Below, one piece after another: positions 58,576-64,000 of a stretch of 64,000 bases of DNA; the stretch's first letter is position 1, and every line of letters begins with the position of its first letter. The notes under the pieces were generated by a model that was not told the origin of the DNA, did not search any database, and was given only the letters and a program-made list of their open reading frames with translations. A program made the translations under genes and the position numbers. Source of the stretch: an uncultured Desulfovibrio sp. GTDB taxonomy: Bacteria > Desulfobacterota > Desulfovibrionia > Desulfovibrionales > Desulfovibrionaceae. The stretch is taken from NCBI RefSeq assembly GCF_910584445.1, contig NZ_CAJUBO010000009.1:38199-102198 (forward strand), in the 5' to 3' direction.

Positions 58576-61152
58576 ATGCTCACGCATGTGCGCTGGAAAG
58601 CGGGCATCTATGTTTTTCTGGTGGCGTATGTCCTCTTTGTGGGCTGGAGCATGCGCCAGATCCATGAAATGGTGCTCTACGTCCATGCCTATCCCGAAGA
58701 GGTGAGCAGGGAGGCGCGCGAGATGGTGGCGGGCCTTCAGAACATGCGCGACAGCCTGCCCGCCTTCATGACCACGCCGGGCATGACCTATGAGGACATG
58801 GCGCAGGTGTTCCAGCGTCAGGAAGCCGCGCAGAACGCCTCCATTGCCCGCATCGGGAGCATTTTCCGGGGGGACCCGCGCCAGCTCGAGGCCATGCGGA
58901 TCGCCTTTGACGAGGGCCGCAAGGCCCGCGCCCGCCTCGCCCAGCGGATGGAGCACAACAAGAGCCTGGAAGCCGCCCTTCGGGGCTACACCACGGAGGT
59001 GGCCCCGCATGTGGCGAACATCATCGCCACGCTGGAGTCCATCGCCCGCTCCGCCGATGCGGAATCGCGCGCCGTGCGCGCGCGCATGGCATGGCGCCTC
59101 AGCCTCACCACCGTGCTTTCCCTGGTCATCGGCGCCGTCCTTCTTGCGGCGCTTGTCCTCTCCGACCGCCGCGAACAGGAGAAGAACCGCCAGATCTCCT
59201 ATCGGGACGGCCTGTTCAGCCTGCTTGCGCAGAATGTGGACGAAGTCTTCATCATTGCCCGCGATGCCCGCGACTTTGAATATGTGAGTCCCAACAGCGG
59301 GCGGCTCACGGGCATTGATGCGGAGGAGCTGAGGGAACATCCTGACCTGTTGCGCGGCTTCCTGCCCGAGGCCGACGCCCGGCGCCTTGACAGCCTGCTT
59401 GCGGGCGCGGACGAGGATGCCGATGCGCCGGAGATCTCCTTCCAGCGCGACGGCCGCGTGTTTTCCGTGAGCGTTTATCCCGCGGGACCGGACGGGGGGC
59501 ATTCCGGGCGGCGCATCATCCTCGTCAGCGATCGCACCAGAACCGCCCGGCACGAGCAGGAACTCAGCGACGCGCTGGAGAGCGCGCGCGTCGCCAGCGC
59601 CGCCAAGAGCAGCTTCCTCTCGCACATGAGCCACGAGATCCGCACCCCCATGAACGCCATCATCGGCATGACGGCCATCGCCATGAACCGCAAGGACGAT
59701 CCGGCGCGCGTCCAGGACTGCCTCGGCAAGATCAGCGAATCTTCCCGGCACCTGCTCGGCATCATCAACGATGTGCTGGATATGTCCAAGATCGAGAGTG
59801 GCAAGCTCTCCGTCAACCATGCTCCCTTCAATTTCCCCGGCGTCATCAGGAACCTGGTGGATGTCGTCCAGCCCCAGGCCACGGCGCGCGGGCTGAATTT
59901 TGATGTCGTCCTCCAGGAAGTGACGGAGGAGGAGCTGCTGGGCGATTCCCTGCGGCTGACCCAGGTGCTGATCAATATCCTCGGCAATTCCGTCAAGTTC
60001 ACGCCGGCCGGGGGGGACGTGCGGGTGGTCATCCGCCAGCTCTGCGTCCGCGACGGCCAGGTCCGCTTCCGTTTCACCATCAGCGATACGGGCATCGGCA
60101 TGAGCGAGGAGTTTCTCCAGCGCATCTTCGTGCCCTTTGAGCAGGCCACGGACGATACCGCCGCCCGCTATGGCGGCACCGGGCTTGGCATGCCCATCAC
60201 GCTCAGCCTCGTCACCCTCATGGGCGGGGACATCGCCGTGGCGAGCGAGGAAGGCAAGGGAAGCGTCTTCACGGTGGAGCTGCCCTTCGGGCTTGGCGAG
60301 GCGCGGCAGGAGCAGGGGGGGCAGCTCGTTCCGCTTCGGGTGCTCGTGGTCAAGAGCGATGCGGCTGCCCGCAGGCATGCGATCTTTCTGCTGCAACGCC
60401 TGGGCGTGGAGGCGCAGGAGGCCCCTGATGCGGCCACCGCCGTGGAGCGGCTGCGCCGGGCACAGGAGGAAGGCACCCCCTTTGACGTGTGCCTGCTGGG
60501 CTGGCGGCTGTCGGACATGGACGGTGTCGCGGCGGCGCGCCGCATCCGCGCGACGGGGGACGCCCTCCTGCTGGTGGCCTGCGCCAATGACAGGAGCGCC
60601 ATCGAGACCGAGGCCCGTGAGGCCGGGGTGGATGCGTTTCTTGCCACGCCGGTGTTCAGTTCCGCGTTGCGCGACATGCTGACGGAGTTCTCACACCGTC
60701 GCTCCGGGACGGAGCGCACGCCGCCTGCCCGGAAAAGCTATGATTTTTCCGGGCGTCGCGTCCTTCTGGTGGAGGACAACGACTTCAATCAGGAAATCGC
60801 CCAGGAATTCCTGTCGATGGTCGATATGGAGACGGACCTTGCCGAAAACGGCGAGGTGGCGGTGCGGAAGTTTCAGGAGTCCCCGCCGGGCCGCTACGAC
60901 CTTATCCTCATGGACGTGCAGATGCCGGTCATGGACGGCTATGCCGCCACGCGGCGCATCCGCGCCTGCAATCATCCCGATGCGGCGACGATCCCCATCC
61001 TCGCCATGACGGCCAACGCCTTCAGCGGCGATGTGGCCGCCGCGCTCACGGCGGGCATGAACGGGCACATCGCCAAGCCCATGAGCGCCGAGGACCTCTA
61101 CCGCGCTGTCGATGCCTGCCTGAATGACCCGGGGACGGGGACCGCGTCCTGA
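58576..61152 (+). CDS. Hybrid sensor histidine kinase with one degenerate and one intact receiver
   Basis: 858-aa membrane kinase. Order: membrane segment (about 10-30), extracytoplasmic sensor (30-175), membrane segment (about 176-197), PAS-like domain (about 215-330), HisKA with phospho-acceptor His353 (MSHEIRTPMNAI), ATPase domain to about 580, receiver 1 (586-710), receiver 2 (728-855). Receiver 2 has the phospho-acceptor Asp780 (LILMDVQMPVMDG) and Lys834. Receiver 1 has Gly642 at the Asp position (DVCLLGWRLSDMDG) and Thr in place of the Lys (LATPV), so it cannot be phosphorylated. No output domain or response regulator is adjacent. Confidence 0.93.
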   Translation: MLTHVRWKAGIYVFLVAYVLFVGWSMRQIHEMVLYVHAYPEEVSREAREMVAGLQNMRDSLPAFMTTPGMTYEDMAQVFQRQEAAQNASIARIGSIFRGDPRQLEAMRIAFDEGRKARARLAQRMEHNKSLEAALRGYTTEVAPHVANIIATLESIARSADAESRAVRARMAWRLSLTTVLSLVIGAVLLAALVLSDRREQEKNRQISYRDGLFSLLAQNVDEVFIIARDARDFEYVSPNSGRLTGIDAEELREHPDLLRGFLPEADARRLDSLLAGADEDADAPEISFQRDGRVFSVSVYPAGPDGGHSGRRIILVSDRTRTARHEQELSDALESARVASAAKSSFLSHMSHEIRTPMNAIIGMTAIAMNRKDDPARVQDCLGKISESSRHLLGIINDVLDMSKIESGKLSVNHAPFNFPGVIRNLVDVVQPQATARGLNFDVVLQEVTEEELLGDSLRLTQVLINILGNSVKFTPAGGDVRVVIRQLCVRDGQVRFRFTISDTGIGMSEEFLQRIFVPFEQATDDTAARYGGTGLGMPITLSLVTLMGGDIAVASEEGKGSVFTVELPFGLGEARQEQGGQLVPLRVLVVKSDAAARRHAIFLLQRLGVEAQEAPDAATAVERLRRAQEEGTPFDVCLLGWRLSDMDGVAAARRIRATGDALLLVACANDRSAIETEAREAGVDAFLATPVFSSALRDMLTEFSHRRSGTERTPPARKSYDFSGRRVLLVEDNDFNQEIAQEFLSMVDMETDLAENGEVAVRKFQESPPGRYDLILMDVQMPVMDGYAATRRIRACNHPDAATIPILAMTANAFSGDVAAALTAGMNGHIAKPMSAEDLYRAVDACLNDPGTGTAS

Positions 61153-61163
61153 AGGAGAGTGCC

Positions 61164-62048
61164 ATGCTCATGCGTCAGCCGGTGGCGGCGGGACGGTTCT
61201 ATGCGGGCGCGGCCGACGCGCTGCGCCATGAGGTGCGCCGTTTCCTCGCGGCCGGCGCCACGGCCGTCGTCCCGGACGGGGATGCGGGGGCGGCTCCCGA
61301 TGGCGTCTTCCGCCCGTGGGGCTGCATGCTGCCCCACGCGGGCCATGTCTTTTGCGGCGCCGTGGCCGGGGCGACGCTTGCCGGGCTGGACGTGCCCCGC
61401 CGTCTGGTCATTCTTTGCCCGAATCACACGGGGCGCGGCCGCGAACTGGGCATCTGGCCCGGCGGCGCATGGCTCACCCCGCTGGGTCCGGTTGCCGTGG
61501 ACGAACCGCTGGCCGCGGCCCTTGCCGCTTCCGGCGGCGGCTTCGCGCCGGATGTCCTGTCCCACCTGGGCGAGCATTCCATCGAGGTCCTTTTGCCCTT
61601 TCTTCAGGTGGCGTCGGACGGTGCGGACATTGCCATGGCGCCCGTCTGCGTGGGCACGCGGGATGCCGGGGCGCTGGCCCGCGCGGGGCGCGCCCTTGCC
61701 GCGGTGCTCGCCAGGCCGGAAAATGCCGATGTGGGCCTGATCGTCAGTTCGGACATGAACCACTACGAAGACGTGCGCCGGACGATGCAAAAAGACGCCC
61801 TGGCCCTTGAGCGGGCGCTGGCGGCCGACGCCGACGGGCTGTTGCGCGTGGTGGAGGATGAGCGGATCAGCATGTGCGGGGCGGCTCCGCTGGCTCTGGC
61901 GCTGTATGCGGCGCACTGTCTCGGGCGGGTGCGCGTGGAGCTGACCGCGCACGATACCTCGGCCACGGCCTCGGGGGATACGCGGCAGACCGTGGGATAT
62001 GCCGGGCTGCGCCTGCTGCTGGCGCGGGGCGCATCCGTTCCCGCCTGA
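61164..62048 (+). CDS. amrB: AmmeMemoRadiSam system protein B (MEMO family)
   Basis: 294-aa MEMO-family protein, related in fold to extradiol dioxygenases. Metal-site blocks: LPHAGHVFCG, CPNHTGRG, LGEHSIEVLLPFLQ, IVSSDMNHYED and a C-terminal HDTSATASGD. It usually works with an AMMECR1 protein (AmrA) and a radical-SAM protein (AmrS); neither is here. The start is set by AAGGAGAG 5 nt before the ATG. It lies 12 nt after the kinase gene. Confidence 0.88.
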   Translation: MLMRQPVAAGRFYAGAADALRHEVRRFLAAGATAVVPDGDAGAAPDGVFRPWGCMLPHAGHVFCGAVAGATLAGLDVPRRLVILCPNHTGRGRELGIWPGGAWLTPLGPVAVDEPLAAALAASGGGFAPDVLSHLGEHSIEVLLPFLQVASDGADIAMAPVCVGTRDAGALARAGRALAAVLARPENADVGLIVSSDMNHYEDVRRTMQKDALALERALAADADGLLRVVEDERISMCGAAPLALALYAAHCLGRVRVELTAHDTSATASGDTRQTVGYAGLRLLLARGASVPA

Positions 62049-62060
62049 TGCTTTCCACGC

Positions 62061-62096
62061 AAAAAAGGCCGCCCCGCATGCGCGGGAGCGGCCTTT
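62061..62096 (-). terminator. Bidirectional terminator
   Basis: AAAGGCCGC/GCGGCCTTT (9 bp) plus CCCGC/GCGGG (5 bp, one bulged A) with loop ATGC lies between the convergent MEMO and NTF2-like genes. Six T follow on the minus strand; only TTT on the plus strand. Confidence 0.85.
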
Positions 62097-62117
62097 GCGC
62101 TGTATTTTGGGGCCTGC

Positions 62118-62579
62118 CTAGCGGATCTTGCAGTTGCCGTCCTTGCACTCGGGCGTGGCGATGACGGGCGTGGCCTGGAAGAGGACGACCTGTTCCGCGC
62201 CCTTGTTGTCGCCAAGCACCATGGTGTAGCGCATGAGTCCCTGGGGACGGGGCATCTCGGACGTGCCATGGAAAACGCCGTTGGCCGTGAGCAGGCGCGT
62301 TTCGCCCACGCGCGTCTCGCGGATATTGGTCAGCGTCATGCGGTCCACGATGAGCTTTTTATCCCTGATTTCCTGAATGAAGTGCTCCTTGTCACGGATG
62401 TGGCCGTTGGCGCCGATATACCAGAAATTGGGCGCCAGAAGCTTCTCCAGCACCGGGATGTCGCCGGTCATGACGGCTTCGGTGTATTGTTCCACAGGGT
62501 CCGCCTTGGCATGCGCGATGCCGCCGGCAAGGCAGAGGGCGAGGGCCAGGAGCAGGGGCACGAATTGGAAAAATCGCAT
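62118..62579 (-). CDS. Secreted NTF2-like (DUF4440-type) protein
   Basis: 153-aa exported protein. The signal peptide covers residues 1-24 (LLLALALCLAGGIAHA); the rest shows the NTF2-like cone fold pattern (DPVEQYTEAVMTGDIPVLEKLLAPNF, then RDKEHFIQEI and MRYTMVLGDN). The C-terminus adds two Cys (PECKDGNCKIR) that could form a disulfide. An AAGGAGGA site precedes the ATG. Function unknown. Confidence 0.8.
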   Translation of the reverse strand: MRFFQFVPLLLALALCLAGGIAHAKADPVEQYTEAVMTGDIPVLEKLLAPNFWYIGANGHIRDKEHFIQEIRDKKLIVDRMTLTNIRETRVGETRLLTANGVFHGTSEMPRPQGLMRYTMVLGDNKGAEQVVLFQATPVIATPECKDGNCKIR

Positions 62580-62731
62580 GGGAGTCCTCCTTGTCGCACG
62601 AAATCCCGGGGCGCGGCCACGGGCACGGCCTTCCCTGCATATCGGGGGCGTGCGGGGCATTCTTTAAAGCCAAGCGGCGCGTCTGTCAACCGGCAAAACG
62701 GATCTTTGCGGCGAAAGCGGAAAAATCGCAT

Positions 62732-62760
62732 TTGCCGTGGCCGCCGCTTTCCTCTAGATT
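62732..62760 (+). promoter_or_regulatory. Sigma70-type promoter for the cysteine synthase gene
   Basis: TTGCCG and TAGATT are separated by 17 nt, about 104 nt before the ATG at 62864. No other plausible -10 with correct spacing was seen in this gap. Confidence 0.45.
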
Positions 62761-62863
62761 GATTCCGGCGCGCGGACCCGTCCGCACGGGATGTGACGCC
62801 GCCTGCCGCCGTTTTCCCCCGGCGGGGACGTTCCCCCCGCCAATGCCTCAGCCCGGAGCGCCC

Positions 62864-63778
62864 ATGAAGACATCCATCCTCCAGACCATCGGCAAAACGC
62901 CGCTGCTGCGGCTCAGGCTTTCCGCGGGGCTGCCGGGGACGGTCTGGCTCAAGCTGGAGAACCGCAATCCCGGCGGCTCCATCAAGGACCGGGTGGCCTT
63001 CCATTGTGTGGAACGCGCGCTTGTGCGCGGTGATGTGCGCCCCGGCGGATGCATCGTCGAGGCGACCAGCGGCAACATGGGGATCGGCCTTGCCCTGGTG
63101 GCCGCCATGCGCGGCCTGCGCTGCACCCTGACCATGCCGGAATCCATGAGCCGTGAGCGGCGCGCCCTGCTGCGGGGCTATGGGGCCGAACTCGTCCTGA
63201 CGCCCGCCGACGGGGGCATGGCCGCCGCCGTGGCCGCAGCCCGGCAACTGGCGGAAGAGCGCGGGGGCTGGCTTGTGGGGCAGTTCTCCAACCGCGATGC
63301 CGTGGCCGTGCATTACGCCACGACCGGCCCGGAGATCCTGCACCGCAGTTCCGGCCGCATGGATGTCCTCGTGGCGGGCGTAGGCTCCGGGTCCTCCCTG
63401 ACGGGCACGGGGCGCTGCCTCAAGGAGACCATCCCCGGCTTCCGGGTCATGGCCGTGGAACCCGCGGACTCGCCCGTGCTCTCGGGCGGCAGGGCCGCTC
63501 CCCACGCGATCCAGGGCATTGGCGCCGGTTTTGTGCCTGATATCCTTGACCGCTCCCTTCTTGACGAGATCCTCCTGGCGGATGCCGGGGAGTCCATGGC
63601 TACCGCCCGGCGCCTCATGGCCGTGGACGGCGTGTGCGCGGGCATCTCCACGGGGGCCAACGTGGCCGCCGCCCTTTCCGTGGCGGCACGGCCCGACATG
63701 GCGGGGAAGAATATCGTCACGTTTGCCTGCGATACCGGCGAGCGCTATCTTTCCACGTCGCTGTTTGCCGCGGACTAG
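62864..63778 (+). CDS. cysK: Cysteine synthase (O-acetylserine sulfhydrylase)
   Basis: 304-aa fold-type II PLP enzyme making cysteine from O-acetylserine and sulfide. Lys41 in NPGGSIKDR is the Schiff-base lysine; TSGNMGIGLA, the phosphate loop GVGSGSSLTGTG and SxGxN-type contacts follow. The ATG at 62864 is preferred to one at 62843 for its GGAG site. Length is typical for CysK/CysM; the CysM isoform cannot be fully ruled out. Monocistronic between a promoter and a repeat copy. Confidence 0.93.
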   Translation: MKTSILQTIGKTPLLRLRLSAGLPGTVWLKLENRNPGGSIKDRVAFHCVERALVRGDVRPGGCIVEATSGNMGIGLALVAAMRGLRCTLTMPESMSRERRALLRGYGAELVLTPADGGMAAAVAAARQLAEERGGWLVGQFSNRDAVAVHYATTGPEILHRSSGRMDVLVAGVGSGSSLTGTGRCLKETIPGFRVMAVEPADSPVLSGGRAAPHAIQGIGAGFVPDILDRSLLDEILLADAGESMATARRLMAVDGVCAGISTGANVAAALSVAARPDMAGKNIVTFACDTGERYLSTSLFAAD

Positions 63779-63867
63779 CTCTCCGGGCTTTTTCCAGACC
63801 GCCCCGCCGGTCGCGCGCGGGCGCGGCCCAGGGGCCGGGCTTGCCAACATGCGGGCAGTGCTTAGGG

Positions 63868-64000
63868 TCTGGACCTATTATTGTGACTGCTGGCTCGGGA
63901 TGTGGCAGCTTGTGTAATGCCACAATCATCCGTCAAAAACAGCCTTTTTTGCGCTGGCGGCGTCACTGGACGATTTTTGTCGGTCATGTACGTGAGTACA
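63868..64000 (+). repeat. Dispersed structured repeat, copy C (cut by window edge)
   Basis: Third copy, same orientation as the one at 11 kb. The segment 63931-64000 matches 11295-11364 almost throughout, and 63868-63940 matches the 19 kb copy. The hairpin core starts at 63967 (TGGACGATTTTTG) and is cut after GTACA of the inner stem. The loop here is GTGA (ATGA and CTGA in the other two). Confidence 0.78.

Noticed and set aside
1..64000. CRISPR arrays, tRNA or rRNA genes, prophage or insertion-sequence transposases
   Set aside because: No regularly spaced repeats, tRNA T-loop consensus, rRNA segments or transposase-like proteins were found on either strand.

Overview
The window is GC-rich, densely coding DNA that most resembles Desulfovibrio or a close relative (Desulfovibrionaceae, sulfate-reducing Desulfobacterota). 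The main pointers are sulfate adenylyltransferase of the Desulfovibrio type, a Desulfovibrio-style homotrimeric outer-membrane porin, a hybrid-cluster protein with the anaerobe-type cysteine motif, and a complete Coo-type (CO-induced) energy-conserving [NiFe] hydrogenase operon with the gene order known from Desulfovibrio. No tRNA, rRNA, CRISPR array, prophage or transposase gene was seen.

Layout. 1-5.4 kb: a PLP enzyme of the threonine synthase type (probably cut at its 5' end by the window edge), followed by a tripartite tricarboxylate transporter with two tandem substrate-binding proteins (tctC, tctC', tctA, tctB). 5.4-7 kb: a DUF2333 protein and two small unknown proteins. 7.2-11.1 kb: a minus-strand run of DUF362, LOG-family, tRNA adenosine deaminase and spermidine-synthase-like genes. 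11.3-19.5 kb: housekeeping genes (pgeF-like, 5-FTHF cyclo-ligase, phosphoesterase, HAD phosphatase, porin, trpB, thyX) flanked by two copies of a dispersed structured repeat; a third copy runs off the right edge. 19.5-26 kb: an O-antigen ligase-like protein, a NYN protein, an amino-acid ABC binding protein plus permease without an ATPase, a hybrid-cluster protein gene carrying a single-base frameshift, and a flavin oxidase-like gene.

26-35 kb is the nine-gene Coo hydrogenase operon (cooMKL, a small extra iron-sulfur protein, cooXUH, hypA, cooF) on the minus strand, ended by a strong terminator. It should couple ferredoxin-linked H2 turnover to ion pumping. Across an AT-rich divergent control region lies a plus-strand cassette of SxtJ-family protein, DUF5989 protein, carbamoyltransferase and SGNH hydrolase. 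Then come sat, a CgeB-like glycosyltransferase, tatD and a UDP-glucuronate decarboxylase.

44.9-52.5 kb is a second group-4-like membrane complex (hyfB, C, E, F, G and a fused ferredoxin/NuoB-like gene). Its large subunit has lost the cysteines that bind nickel and iron, so it is an energy-converting hydrogenase-related (Ehr) complex and not a hydrogenase. Two ion-pumping complexes of the same superfamily, one catalytic for H2 and one not, therefore lie within 26 kb.

52.5-64 kb carries OsmC, an amidohydrolase, YitT and TSUP membrane proteins, pyrB-pyrC behind a possible E. coli pyrBI-like attenuator, a hybrid histidine kinase with one dead and one intact receiver domain, a lone MEMO-family protein, a small secreted NTF2-like protein and a cysteine synthase.

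The most noteworthy signals are the Ehr complex, the structured dispersed repeat with a compensatory base change, the hcp frameshift, the extra single-cluster protein in the coo operon, the carbamoyltransferase cassette and the pyrB leader.
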